64,000 nt of DNA, from the NCBI RefSeq assembly GCF_006539505.1, contig NZ_BJND01000019.1, forward strand, positions 1 to 64,000, read 5' to 3'. Below the pieces are notes generated by a model. It was not told the origin of the DNA, searched no databases, and worked only from the letters and a program-made list of their open reading frames with translations. Made by a program: the position numbers and the translations under genes. Positions within the stretch are counted from its first letter, which is position 1; each line of letters begins with the position of its first letter. Origin of the DNA: Streptomyces spinoverrucosus (lineage in GTDB: Bacteria > Actinomycetota > Actinomycetes > Streptomycetales > Streptomycetaceae). This document shows, piece by piece, positions 45,146 through 54,122 of this stretch.

Positions 45146-46168
45146 ATGACCCCACCTCCGTACGCCTCCTCACGCAGAGGGTTCCTCGCCCTCTCCGCCG
45201 CCACCGCGCTGGCGGCCGCCGGATGCTCGGCACCGCAGAACACGGCCGCCTCGGCCAAGCCCTCGGTCTCCGGCGGCACCCGCCTGACGCGGATCGGCCT
45301 GGACTACCCCTTCACCCAACTCCCGCTCTACTCCACCCTGCTGAAGCTCTCCACCACCCGGGCCAAGCAGCACGGCATCTCCCTGCTGACCACGAGCGAC
45401 AACGCCAACGCCGACACCCAGGCCAGCAACCTCAACACCTGGGTCGCGCGCAAGGTCCCGGCGATCGTGTCGTTCCCGATGGTCTTCGAGGCCGCGGAGC
45501 CCATCGCCAAGGCGGCACTGGACGCCGGCCTGATCTGGGTCACCTACGGCGGCTCGCTGCAGCACCAGAGCGCCGACATCCAGTTCAGCTTCCGCGAGGG
45601 CGGCACGCTGCTCGGCGAGGCGGCGGCGCGGTGGGCCGAGGAGCATCTCGGCGGGAAGGGCAAGGTCGCCTTCCTCACCGACAGCACCATCGAGCTGGGC
45701 CGCGAGCGCACCAAGGGCATGATCGACGCCTTCACCAAGCTGGCACCCGGCGTCGACGTGGTGGCCCAGGAGCAGGCCATCGACCCCGACACCGGCCTGT
45801 CGAAGGCCAAGGCGATCCTCGCCAAGCACTCCGACCTCAACATCGTCCTCGGCGTCACGGACGCCGCCGCCTACGGCGGATTCAAGGCCCTGCAGCAGGC
45901 GGGCCGTGCCAAGGACGACGGCAAGACCTTTGTCGGCGGCCAGGACGGCTCGGCACCCTCCCTCCTCGCCATCAAGCAGGGCACCTTCTACCGGGCCTCC
46001 GCCGCCCTCGCGCCCGAGGACATCGCGGCGGCCATCGTCGACGTGCCCCGCGCGGTCGCGGCGGGCAAGTCCGACGCCAGTGCCCAGGTGCCGATCGCGC
46101 TCGTCCAGCGCGCCGACACCGCGCGCATCGACGATCTGCTCGCCCAGAACGACCCGGGCGCCTCATGA
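45146..46168 (+). CDS. Ribose-type ABC substrate-binding lipoprotein
   Basis: 340 aa. N-terminus has a Tat motif SRRGFLALSA and a lipobox AAGC, so it is an exported lipoprotein. The body is a periplasmic-binding-protein fold of the RbsB type (DNANADTQASNLNTWVARKV; KVAFLTDSTIELGRERTKGM; VGGQDGSAPSLLAIKQG). Ligands of this family include sugars, but also other small polar compounds. ATGA overlap with the ATPase gene. Confidence 0.9.
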   Translation: MTPPPYASSRRGFLALSAATALAAAGCSAPQNTAASAKPSVSGGTRLTRIGLDYPFTQLPLYSTLLKLSTTRAKQHGISLLTTSDNANADTQASNLNTWVARKVPAIVSFPMVFEAAEPIAKAALDAGLIWVTYGGSLQHQSADIQFSFREGGTLLGEAAARWAEEHLGGKGKVAFLTDSTIELGRERTKGMIDAFTKLAPGVDVVAQEQAIDPDTGLSKAKAILAKHSDLNIVLGVTDAAAYGGFKALQQAGRAKDDGKTFVGGQDGSAPSLLAIKQGTFYRASAALAPEDIAAAIVDVPRAVAAGKSDASAQVPIALVQRADTARIDDLLAQNDPGAS

Positions 46169-47892
46169 CGGCGCCGGGCCTCAGTATCCGGGGGCTGACC
46201 AAGTCCTTCGGCGGGGTCCGGGCCCTGGACGGCGTGGACCTGACCGTGCCGATGGGTCAGGTCCACGCCCTGCTCGGGCACAACGGCGCCGGCAAGTCCA
46301 CCCTCATCAAGTGCCTGGGCGGCGCCTACCCGCCGGACGCGGGCACGATCGAGGTGGGAGGCGTGTCGTACGCCCGCCTCAGCCCGCGCGAGTCGATCGC
46401 GGCGGGCGTGGCGATCATCTTCCAGACCCTGAGCGTGGTCGACGCGCTGACGGTGGCGGAGAACATCTTCCTCGGTCAGGAGTGGACCCGGTACGGCCGG
46501 ATCGACCGACGCGCGCAGGAAGAGGTCGCCGCCGGACTGCTGGAACGCGTGGCGGCCAAGTGCTCACCACGCGACCGGGTGGGCGAACTTCCCATGGCAC
46601 AGCGGCAGTTGGTGGAGATCGCGAAAGCCCTCAGCCGCAGCGCCTCCGTGCTGGTCCTCGACGAGCCCACCGCCGCCCTGTCCGGGACGGAGGCCGACGC
46701 CCTGGCCGAACGGGTCGAGGACCTGCGCACCCAGGGACTCGCCATCGTCTACGTCACCCACCTGCTGTCGGAGGTGGAACGCCTCGCGGACGAGGTGACC
46801 GTCCTGAGGGACGGGCGGGTCGCCCACCACGCGCCGATGGCGGGCCGGACGCGCCGCGAGCTGGTCGAGTCGATCACGGGCGGGCCCCTGGAGAGCACCC
46901 CGCGGCGTGCACGCGGCCTCGGACGTGGCCATGCACCGCCCGGCGGGGAGGGGCCGACGGCCGAGGCACCGGACCGTCCCCCGGGGCGGGAGCGTCTTGC
47001 GGCTCCGCTCGGTGGGGAGGGATCGAGTGCTGGGGCGGTAGATCGTCCGTCGGGGCGGGAGTGTCCTCCGGCCGCGCACGGCGGCGACGGATCGACGGCC
47101 GACGCGGCGGACCGTCCGCCGGGGCGCGAGCGTCCTCCGGCTCCGCCCCGCCTCACCGTCCACGGCCTGCGCGGCCCCGGCTTCGGGCCCGTCGGCCTCA
47201 CCGTCGCCGAAGGCGAACGCGTCGGCCTCTACGGCCTCATCGGCTCCGGTCGTACGCGCATCCTGGAGACCCTGTACGGCAGACGCCCTGCCTCCGCCGG
47301 AACCGTCCGGGTCGGCGACCGCACCGTAACCCCGGCGCGGCCCGCCGAGGCGCTCGCCGCCGGGATCGCACTCGTGCCGGCCGACCGGCGTGCACAGGCC
47401 CTGTTCCCGTCGCTGTCCGCGCAGGACAACGCGCTGCTGCCGTCCGTCCGGCCGCTGGCCCGGTACGGGGTGCGGGCGCTGGGCGCCGAGCGGCGGGTGT
47501 TCGACGCGGTGGCCACGGCGGTCGGGCTGAGGCCCGCCCGGCCCGGGTTGCCGGCGGGCGCGTTCTCCGGCGGCAACCAGCAGAAGCTTGTCCTCGGCCG
47601 GTGGACCAACGAGGCCCGGCACGTCGACGTGCTGCTGCTGGACGAGCCGACGCAGGGCGTCGACGTCGGGGCCCGCCAGGAGATCCACCGGGTGGTTTCC
47701 TCCCTCGCCGCCGAGCGGGGCACGGCCGTGCTGTTCGCCTCCAGCGACCCGGAGGAGATCGTCGCGCTCGCCGACCGCTGCCTGATCGTCGCCGGGGGCC
47801 AGGTCGTCGGCGAGCTCTCCGGTGCCGGCCTCACCGAACAGGCCCTGCTGTCCGCCGTTCATGACACCGTGCCCGCCGAAGGAGCAGCATGA
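46165..47892 (+). CDS. ABC importer ATPase, RbsA-type with two NBDs
   Basis: 575 aa. NBD1: Walker A GHNGAGKST, signature LPMAQRQLVEIAKALS (departs from LSGGQ), Walker B VLVLDEPTAALS. NBD2: degenerate Walker A GLIGSGRTRILE, signature FSGGNQQKLVLGRW, Walker B VLLLDEPTQGVDVG. This split is typical of sugar importer ATPases. The linker is enlarged by three 23-residue repeats. ATGA overlaps link it to both neighbours. Confidence 0.93.
   Translation: MTAPGLSIRGLTKSFGGVRALDGVDLTVPMGQVHALLGHNGAGKSTLIKCLGGAYPPDAGTIEVGGVSYARLSPRESIAAGVAIIFQTLSVVDALTVAENIFLGQEWTRYGRIDRRAQEEVAAGLLERVAAKCSPRDRVGELPMAQRQLVEIAKALSRSASVLVLDEPTAALSGTEADALAERVEDLRTQGLAIVYVTHLLSEVERLADEVTVLRDGRVAHHAPMAGRTRRELVESITGGPLESTPRRARGLGRGHAPPGGEGPTAEAPDRPPGRERLAAPLGGEGSSAGAVDRPSGRECPPAAHGGDGSTADAADRPPGRERPPAPPRLTVHGLRGPGFGPVGLTVAEGERVGLYGLIGSGRTRILETLYGRRPASAGTVRVGDRTVTPARPAEALAAGIALVPADRRAQALFPSLSAQDNALLPSVRPLARYGVRALGAERRVFDAVATAVGLRPARPGLPAGAFSGGNQQKLVLGRWTNEARHVDVLLLDEPTQGVDVGARQEIHRVVSSLAAERGTAVLFASSDPEEIVALADRCLIVAGGQVVGELSGAGLTEQALLSAVHDTVPAEGAA
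46939..47145 (+). repeat. Three 69-bp in-frame repeats in the ATPase linker
   Basis: Three consecutive 69-bp units (46939-47007, 47008-47076, 47077-47145) share the pattern GG-GEG-STA-A-DRPPGRE-PPA at protein level. They encode a disordered Pro/Gly/charged linker between the nucleotide-binding domains. Unit length preserves the frame. Confidence 0.85.
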
Positions 47893-48869
47893 CCACCGCC
47901 GACCCCGCCCTCACGAGACCGCGCGTCCTCGTCACGGGCGGACTGACCGCCGTACGCCACCATCCACTCATCGCCGTACTGGCCGCGATGGTGCTGGCCT
48001 TCCAGCTGTCCACGGGCAGCTTCCTTAACCCGGCCAACCTGCGCGGCATCGCCACCGACGCCGCCACCCTGGCCATCGTCGCCGTACCGCTGGCGCTGCT
48101 CGTCATCAGCGGCTACCTGGACCTGTCGGTCGGCTCCACGCTGGCCCTGGGCGGGCTGGTCGCGGGCTGGCTGGCGGGCCATGGCCAGTCTCCGGTCGTC
48201 GCCGTGCTGGGGGCGCTGGCCGCGGGGGCGGCGGTGGGTGCGGTGAACGGCGCCCTGTGCTGCTACTTTGGCCTGTCGGCGTTCATCGTCACCCTCGGCA
48301 TGCTGACCGCCGTACGAGGGCTCGCACAGCAGCTGTTCCCGCTGCCGCTGAGCGGGTTCGGGCCCGGGTTCGCGTGGCTCGGCGGGTCTCGGATCGCCGG
48401 GATCGCCGCCCCGGTCGTCATCGCGGCCGTTGTGCTGGCCGCCGGCGCGCTGTTCCTGGCGCTCACCCCGGCCGGGCGGCACGTCTTCGCCATCGGCGTC
48501 AACCGGGAGGCCGCCCACCTCTCCGGGATCAGCGTCCGCCGTACGCCGTTCGCGTTGTTCGTGGTCACCGGGGTGGCCGCCGCCCTGGCCGGGGCGATCA
48601 AGGCGTCGGTGCTGGACAGCGTGGTCGCCGGGACCTCGGGCGCCGGTTTCGAACTGACCGTGCTGACCGCCGTGCTGGTCGGCGGTGTCGCGCTGACGGG
48701 CGGCTCCGGTTCGATCCTCGGCGTCCTGCTCGGCGTGCTCTTCCTCGGCGGCCTGCAGAACGGACTGACGCTGCTGAACGTGCCCACGTTCTGGCAGCAG
48801 ATGGCCCAGGGCACCGCCCTGGTCGCCGGCGCGGCACTGGCGTACTTCGCGCCCCGCGCGGCGCGCTGA
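47889..48869 (+). CDS. Ribose-type ABC permease
   Basis: 326 aa, about nine to ten transmembrane helices. RbsC family: GYLDLSVGSTLALGGLVAGW near residue 75, AFIVTLGMLTAVRGLAQQLF in the middle, and GGVALTGGSGSILGVLLGVL near the C-terminus. Cotranscribed with the binding protein and ATPase (ATGA overlap). The complex would import an island-specific substrate or a precursor. Confidence 0.92.
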   Translation: MTTADPALTRPRVLVTGGLTAVRHHPLIAVLAAMVLAFQLSTGSFLNPANLRGIATDAATLAIVAVPLALLVISGYLDLSVGSTLALGGLVAGWLAGHGQSPVVAVLGALAAGAAVGAVNGALCCYFGLSAFIVTLGMLTAVRGLAQQLFPLPLSGFGPGFAWLGGSRIAGIAAPVVIAAVVLAAGALFLALTPAGRHVFAIGVNREAAHLSGISVRRTPFALFVVTGVAAALAGAIKASVLDSVVAGTSGAGFELTVLTAVLVGGVALTGGSGSILGVLLGVLFLGGLQNGLTLLNVPTFWQQMAQGTALVAGAALAYFAPRAAR

Positions 48870-48933
48870 CCCCACCTTCCCCTGCTGAGAGAGGCCTCTT
48901 GTAGACAGGCCCCTTGTGATGAGAGAGGTCCCC

Positions 48934-50631
48934 GTGAGCGACACCCCTCCCACCCTCGTCCTGACCGGTGGTCAGGTCCTCACCGTCGACCGCGCCTTCA
49001 CCGTCGCCGAAGGCGTGGCCGTGCGCGGCGGTGACATCGTCGCCGTCGGCACGGACGCGGAAATGCGCGCCCTGGCCGGAACCGGCACCCGGGTCGTCGA
49101 GCTGGGCGGCCGGACCGTCCTGCCCGGCATCAACGACTCGCATCTGCACGGGGCCGCGTACGGCATGACGAAACCGCCCTTCGCCCTCGACGTCGGCCAC
49201 CCGGCGGTGCGTTCGATCGCCGACATCGCCGACACCGTGGGCCGCGCGGCGCGGGAGGCACGGCCCGGCGCATGGATCACCGGCCTGGGCTGGGACCCCG
49301 GCTACCTCGCCGAATGCCGGGACGACCCCCGCCGCTTCCCGCACCGCCGGGATCTCGAAGCGGTGGCCCCGGACCACCCGGTCTGCCTGACCGACTTCTC
49401 CTCGCACATGGTGTGGGCCAACACCGCGGCCCTGCGCCACTGCGGCATCGACGCACACACCGCACCCCCGCCCGGCGGGGTCATCGACCTCGACGCCGAC
49501 GGCGAGCCCACCGGCATCCTGCGCGAGGCTGCCCAGCGGCTCGTCCAGGCCGCGCTCCCTTCCCCGACGATCGCCGAGCGCCGCCGGGCCATCCAGGGCG
49601 TCATCGGCGAACTCCACTCCCGCGGCATCACCAGCTACACCGAACCCGGCCTCGGCCCCGGCGGCACCGGCACCCTCTTCGGTGGCCTCAGCACCGACAA
49701 CTGGACTGCGTACGCCGAACTCGCCGCCGAGCGCGCCCTTGAGGCCCGGGTCAGCGTGCTGCTGCTCCCGGCCCCGATGGGCGGCTCCGCCGACGACGTA
49801 CGCAAGGGCCTGGCCGAACTGCGCCGCCCCGAGTCCGCCGACCCCCGGCTCCTGTGCGCCATCGGCGTCAAGATCTTCGGGGACGGGGTACCGCCCAACC
49901 GCACGGCCTGGATGAGCGAGCCGTACCCGGAGGGCGGTCACGGAGGGCTGTGCGTGCACGGCGACACCCCCACGCTCCAGGCGGACGAACTGCGCGAGAT
50001 GATCCGCGTCGCGCACGAGGCAGGCTTCCAGCTCGGCGTGCACGTCACCGGCGACCGGGCTATCGACACGGTCGTGGACGCCTTCGTCGCCGCGCAGGAG
50101 GCCGCGCCCCGCCCAGACGCCCGGCACTACGTCATCCACGGCGACTTCATCAGCCCGGGCAGCCTGGCGAAGCTGGCCGCGCACGGTTGCGGCGTCAACA
50201 TGAACCCCGCCATCAAGTGGACCATCTCCGACCTGATGGACGAGGTCGTGGGCCCCGAACGCTCCGCCTACCAGTGGCCGGTGCGCTCCGCGCTCGACGC
50301 GGGCGTGCGGGTGTGCGCCAGCTCCGACGCGCCGATCACCCAGCCGGACTGGCGGCAGGGCGTGGCCTCGATGATGCTCCGCGAGTCCAAGGCCAGCGGC
50401 CGACCCAGCGGGCCCGACCAGTGCGTGCCGCTCGCCGACGCCCTGCGCGCCTACACGGCCACACCGGCCTGGCAGGACTTCGCCGACGACTGGAAGGGCA
50501 CGATCGAGCCGGGCAAGACCGCCGACCTGTGCGTCCTGGACCGCCCCCTGCTGGACCTCGACCCGCACCACATCACCGAGGTGCGGGTGGATCTCACCGT
50601 GTTCGACGGACGCGTGGTCTTCGAACGGTGA
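48934..50631 (+). CDS. YtcJ-like amidohydrolase (amidohydrolase family 3)
   Basis: 565 aa from GTG 48934 with GAGAGAGG upstream. Metal site LPGINDSHLHGAAYG, then HVTGDRAIDTVVDAFVAAQE, the conserved ASSDAPITQPDWRQ and the closing GTIEPGKTADLCVLDRPLL. Family members include N-substituted formamide deformylases. It lies 64 bp after the permease and is the last intact gene of the island, probably hydrolysing an imported amide. Cytoplasmic. Confidence 0.9.
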   Translation: MSDTPPTLVLTGGQVLTVDRAFTVAEGVAVRGGDIVAVGTDAEMRALAGTGTRVVELGGRTVLPGINDSHLHGAAYGMTKPPFALDVGHPAVRSIADIADTVGRAAREARPGAWITGLGWDPGYLAECRDDPRRFPHRRDLEAVAPDHPVCLTDFSSHMVWANTAALRHCGIDAHTAPPPGGVIDLDADGEPTGILREAAQRLVQAALPSPTIAERRRAIQGVIGELHSRGITSYTEPGLGPGGTGTLFGGLSTDNWTAYAELAAERALEARVSVLLLPAPMGGSADDVRKGLAELRRPESADPRLLCAIGVKIFGDGVPPNRTAWMSEPYPEGGHGGLCVHGDTPTLQADELREMIRVAHEAGFQLGVHVTGDRAIDTVVDAFVAAQEAAPRPDARHYVIHGDFISPGSLAKLAAHGCGVNMNPAIKWTISDLMDEVVGPERSAYQWPVRSALDAGVRVCASSDAPITQPDWRQGVASMMLRESKASGRPSGPDQCVPLADALRAYTATPAWQDFADDWKGTIEPGKTADLCVLDRPLLDLDPHHITEVRVDLTVFDGRVVFER

Positions 50632-50764
50632 GGCATACGGTCACGAGGAACTCGGAGCCGACTGGCACCGGCGTCACCTCAACCCCGCCCGCAAGCCCCG
50701 CGACCTCGTCCGCCGGCTCCAAGCCCTCGGCCACCAGGTCACCCTCGAACCTGCGACCGCCTGA
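50630..50764 (+). pseudogene. Transposase-like C-terminal fragment
   Basis: A 44-codon frame overlapping the amidohydrolase stop reads GADWHRRHLNPARKPRDLVR, then RLQALGHQVTLEPATA and TGA. This resembles the last residues of Streptomyces transposases (RR..LGY.VTL.PA). No start or catalytic part remains; family uncertain. Confidence 0.5.
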
Positions 50765-50799
50765 CCGGCCCTACCCCGACGTCCGGTCCGCAAGCGCGC

Positions 50800-51042
50800 G
50801 TGCTGCGGACTCCGGATGCCCGCGACCCGGTGGCCGTCCCCTTCGGCCCCCCGCGACACGACGCCGGCCGGGCGCCGAAGCGGGTTGCGCTCGTCACCGA
50901 TCCGGGCAGCCACCCGATCGCGGGCCGCGGCCTGCCCGAGACCGACGAGGCGGTCCGGACGGCCGGCGCCTGGCTCGCCGAGGCCGGCTACCAGGTGGAG
51001 GAGGTCGAACTCCCCATCCTGGGCGAGGCGGCGAGCCTGTGG
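50800..51042 (+). pseudogene. Amidase-family fragment
   Basis: The frame reads ARDPVAVPFGPPRHDAGR, VALVTDPGSHPIAG and then AVRTAGAWLAEAGYQVEEVE with ILGEAASLWA. This matches the C-terminal half of amidase-signature (GatA-type) enzymes. The catalytic N-terminus is absent and the frame runs directly into an unrelated SDR segment. Confidence 0.65.
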
Positions 51043-51281
51043 GCAGGGGCATCTGGGTCAACACGGTCGCGCCGGGCGCGATCGACACACCCGGAGTCGA
51101 CATCGCCATCGGCGAGGAGAACGCGGCGGCCGTCAAAGCACAACTCGCGGCGGGAGTGCCGATCGGCCGCAGGGGGCGCCCGGAGGAGGTCGCCGCCGCC
51201 GTGGCCTTCCTCGCCTCCGCGGACAGCAGCTTCGTGCTCGACGCTACCCTGCACGTCAACGGCGGCGAGAACCAGTTCTGA
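51043..51281 (+). pseudogene. SDR C-terminal fragment fused to the amidase piece
   Basis: It reads GIWVNTVAPGAIDTPGVDIA, then GRRGRPEEVAAAVAFLASAD and ends HVNGGENQF-stop, the C-terminal third of a classical SDR. The Rossmann half and YxxxK are missing. It joins the amidase fragment without a stop, so the two form one chimeric open frame of gene debris. Confidence 0.75.
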
Positions 51282-51289
51282 CCCGCCAC

Positions 51290-51500
51290 GCGGAGTCCCG
51301 ACCGCTCGCGGGCGAGTCGTCGCCCGCGGCATTCCGCCTGGCCGACACGAGCATCCGCGCGGCACGCCCAGACTGGTGACGCCGCGCTTGTGGGCCAACG
51401 ACGCGGGTGGTCGTAGTCGTACCCCTTGTCGGCGTGGAGCTTGGCCAGCCGACGTCGGCGCGGACCGCGGCGGGAGCACGGGCGCCGGCCAGTACCAGGG
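51290..51500 (-). mobile_element. IS5-type transposase remnant
   Basis: The minus strand contains LAKLHADKGYDYDHPRRW, the conserved segment of IS5-family transposases (LHADKGYD..HLR.WL), surrounded by sequence that has lost frame. No terminal repeats or full transposase are present. Confidence 0.65.
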
Positions 51501-51512
51501 CCACGAGTCGAC

Positions 51513-52025
51513 TCACGTAGGCGTGCCCTGCGGGCTGGTCGCGTTGCACGATGCGCAGGTGGAGGGGGCCGACCAGGCTTCGAGGAGGAACTCGGGGGTG
51601 CTGTCCGGCGGGAGGTCGCCGCGGTCGATGCCGCGTTGGACGAGGATGCGGGCGCGGTCCAGGCGGGCGGTCCAGAGCTGGTAGCGGAGTTGGTCGGACT
51701 GGGGATCGTCGTCCGGTGCGGTGAGGGCGAGGCAGGCAAGGTAGCGGCCCGTGGGCGTGGTGAGGAACGCGGCGAGCGCGGTGAAGAAGGTGGTCAAGTC
51801 CTCGTGCGTGGACCCGGTGTCAGGCAGGGGCAGTTCCGTGTCCAGGCGGTCCGAGAGGGCTTCGAGGATCAGGTTGGTCCGGGTGCCCCAGCGCCGGTAG
51901 GCCGAGGTCTCGTGCACGCCGGCGCGGGCGGCGATCTCCGCGATACGGGTGCCCGCCAGGCCCTCGGTGGCCAGGAGTTCGGTGGTGGCCTTGAGGACGG
52001 CTCGGCGTACGGCCGCGCCACGGCG
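51513..52025 (-). pseudogene. TetR-family regulator, 5' end lost
   Basis: A continuous frame reads RRAVLKATTELLATEGLAGT, RIAEIAARAGVHETSAYRRW and on to a normal TetR C-terminal domain ending near 51513. No ATG, GTG or TTG precedes the HTH before a TAG at 52083-52085, and the DNA upstream is an oppositely oriented carboxylesterase fragment. An internal ATG at 51917 would omit most of the HTH. The gene has therefore probably lost its promoter and first codons. Confidence 0.6.
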
Positions 52026-52038
52026 GTGCGCGGGGCCC

Positions 52039-53084
52039 GGGCACGGTGGTGCCTGGGTTTCGGGCGCCGGCTCCTGGAAGTGCTACGGCGGCCATCGGCT
52101 CGCCCGCGAGGGCGGCGTGGTCGTCGTCTCCGTCAGTTACCGGCTTGGCGTGCTCGGCTATCTGCACGCACCGGGGATCTCCGAAGGCAATCTGGGCCTG
52201 GCCGACCAGCTCGCCGCACTGCGGTGGGCGCGGGAGAACATCGCCGCGTTCGGCGGCGACCCGGACGCGGTGACCGTGGCTTGGTCAGTCCGCCGGCGCC
52301 CACACCGTGCAGTGTCTGCTGGGCATGCCCGACGCCGAGGGCCTGTTCCGCCGGGCCATCGTTCAAAGTTTCCCCGCCGCCCTCGGCCTCGGGAGCGTTC
52401 GCAGCGCCCGGAAGGCCGCCGAATGGTTCCTCACCCGGCTCGGCGCAGACCCGCGTACCGTCCCCGTCGCCGATGTCCTGGACGCCCAGACCGCTCTCGC
52501 GCGCGAGGCGGCAGGCCGACTCGGGCTCCGTACGGTCCCCTTGTTCAGGCCGGTCGCCGGAGTCGGCCCGCTCCCGGACGCAGCACGCTGGGCCGCATGC
52601 CTCGTAGGCCGAGCTCCCGGTCTGCACGTCATCATCGGCACCACCGGGCGGGAGATGAGCGCCTTCTACGCCCTGAACCCGGCGCTGCGCCGCCTGCGCC
52701 AGGTCCCGGCACTGGGTTCGGCGACTGCGGACGCTGTGGAACGTGCCGCGGGTGCGGCCTTCTTCGACCGTCTCGCCCGCCGCCTGGCTGCCCGGCAGAG
52801 CGAGGCGGGTGCCCCGCGTGTGGAGCTACCGGTTCGACTACGCCGCCCCCGCCTCTCCCTTCGGCGCCACCCACTGCATCGAACTGCCCTTCCTGTTCGG
52901 CACCGATGCCGACTGGACCACCGCCCCGATGCTCGCCGGCGCCGACCCGCACGACATCGACACCCTGGGCCGAGCCCTGCGCACCGCCTGGCTCAGCTTC
53001 ATCCGCACCGGCACCCCGAGCACCGACACCCCCTGGCCGCCGTTTACGGCAGCCGCACCCGCCGTACACCACTGGCACCCCTGA
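52039..53084 (+). pseudogene. Type B carboxylesterase, 5'-truncated and frameshifted
   Basis: Homology begins at the oxyanion loop HGGAWVSGAGS and continues VSVSYRLGVLGYLHAPG, ENIAAFGGDPDAVTV. A frameshift just before the nucleophile puts GQSAGAHTVQCLLGMPDAEG in the next frame. A second shift near 52810 leads to WSYRFDYAAPASPFGATHC and the end at 53084. The first ~100 residues are absent. The frameshifts could be sequencing errors; the truncation could not. Confidence 0.8.
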
Positions 53085-53538
53085 GGGCACCAGACAGAGC
53101 GGCCGGAATGCAGGAACGAAAGCCACCCAGGTCGATCACGCTCGAGCGAAGCTGAGAGTGGGTGAGCGCCTCCCACGCCATGCGCTGGGTGTCGCCCGGC
53201 GAGGAAGCCATGAGTCGACAGCCCGCATGAAGACGGCTTGCATGGGTCTGACGAAAGAAGCGCACCCCGCTCGGGGAGCGGGACCCTTGCCGGGCGGTGC
53301 TTGACCATGCCGCGTGTTGTTGTTCTGCCTGATCAGCGCCTCGCGGCAGAGTGAGAGGGGCTGACGTGTGACGGCTCGTCTCGCGTCGTCCGCTCACGCA
53401 TCGTGCGCAGGTGACCAGCACCTCTGGCAAGAGCAGAGCCGTGTGCGAGTGCCGCGACAGGTTCAGGCTGGTTCGGTGATGACGCGGGGCTTCCTCGTCC
53501 AAGGTGATGAGGCCATGACGTGCTGGCTGCTCGCACGG
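53085..53538. other. Intergenic region without recognised genes
   Basis: About 450 bp between the carboxylesterase remnant and the MarR gene end. A hairpin-capable CCCCGCTCGGGGAGCGGG occurs near 53265-53282. No frame shows recognisable protein. Nothing else is seen. Confidence 0.4.
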
Positions 53539-54051
53539 TCACCCCGGTGTGCCGTCTTTGCGCAAGGTGACCGGTCTGCTGAGGGGGCCTGCCGGTTGCA
53601 CCTGTTGTATCGCGTCGGTCACCTGACCGAGGAGCGCCTTCAGTTGGCCGGTGTCCTTGGCGCCGAGCTTCTCGGTGATCTGCTGTTCGATCTCCGCGAT
53701 CACGGAGTCGGCCTTGCGCAAGGCGTCGCGTCCGGCGTCGGTGAGGTGGAGCTCCTGCACGTGACGGTGGCGCGGGTGCGGCCGGCGTTCCAGCTGGCCC
53801 CGGCCCTCCAGACGGGCCACCAGGGAGGCCACCGCCTGCGGGGTGACGTTCAGACGGCGGGCCAGTTCCGCTCCGGCCAGGCCGGGATCGACGTGGACGG
53901 CAATGAGCAGGGAATAGTGTGCCGCCGCCATGCCCAACGAGCGCAACCGTTGCTCCTTCAGGGCTGTCACGGCCAACTCCGCCCGCCGCAGTGCCCAGGT
54001 CACCCGGTCCAGTGCGTCGGCGCCGACCGGCCCCTCATCATGCAGCGTCAT
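53539..54051 (-). CDS. MarR-family regulator
   Basis: 170 aa from ATG 54051. Winged helix: LAGAELARRLNVTPQAVASL, then VARLEGRGQLERRPHPRHRH and VQELHLTDAGRDAL. TATTCT lies six bases before the ATG, suggesting a leaderless mRNA. The palindrome in the divergent region with the SDR gene is probably its operator. Confidence 0.9.
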   Translation of the reverse strand: MTLHDEGPVGADALDRVTWALRRAELAVTALKEQRLRSLGMAAAHYSLLIAVHVDPGLAGAELARRLNVTPQAVASLVARLEGRGQLERRPHPRHRHVQELHLTDAGRDALRKADSVIAEIEQQITEKLGAKDTGQLKALLGQVTDAIQQVQPAGPLSRPVTLRKDGTPG

Positions 54052-54077
54052 ACGGCGAGAATACGACACTGGACGAC

Positions 54078-54093
54078 TGTCAAACACTTGACA
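54078..54093. promoter_or_regulatory. MarR operator palindrome
   Basis: TGTCAAACACTTGACA is a perfect 6-4-6 inverted repeat in the 71-bp region between marR and the divergent SDR. It lies 27 bp from the marR start, over the expected -35 region, consistent with autoregulation and control of the SDR. Confidence 0.75.
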
Positions 54094-54122
54094 TAATGCA
54101 GGTACTTGAATCAGGCTGTCTC

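Noticed and set aside
53085..53538. Possible group II intron or structured RNA
   Set aside because: I looked for a domain V-like hairpin and a reverse transcriptase and saw neither.
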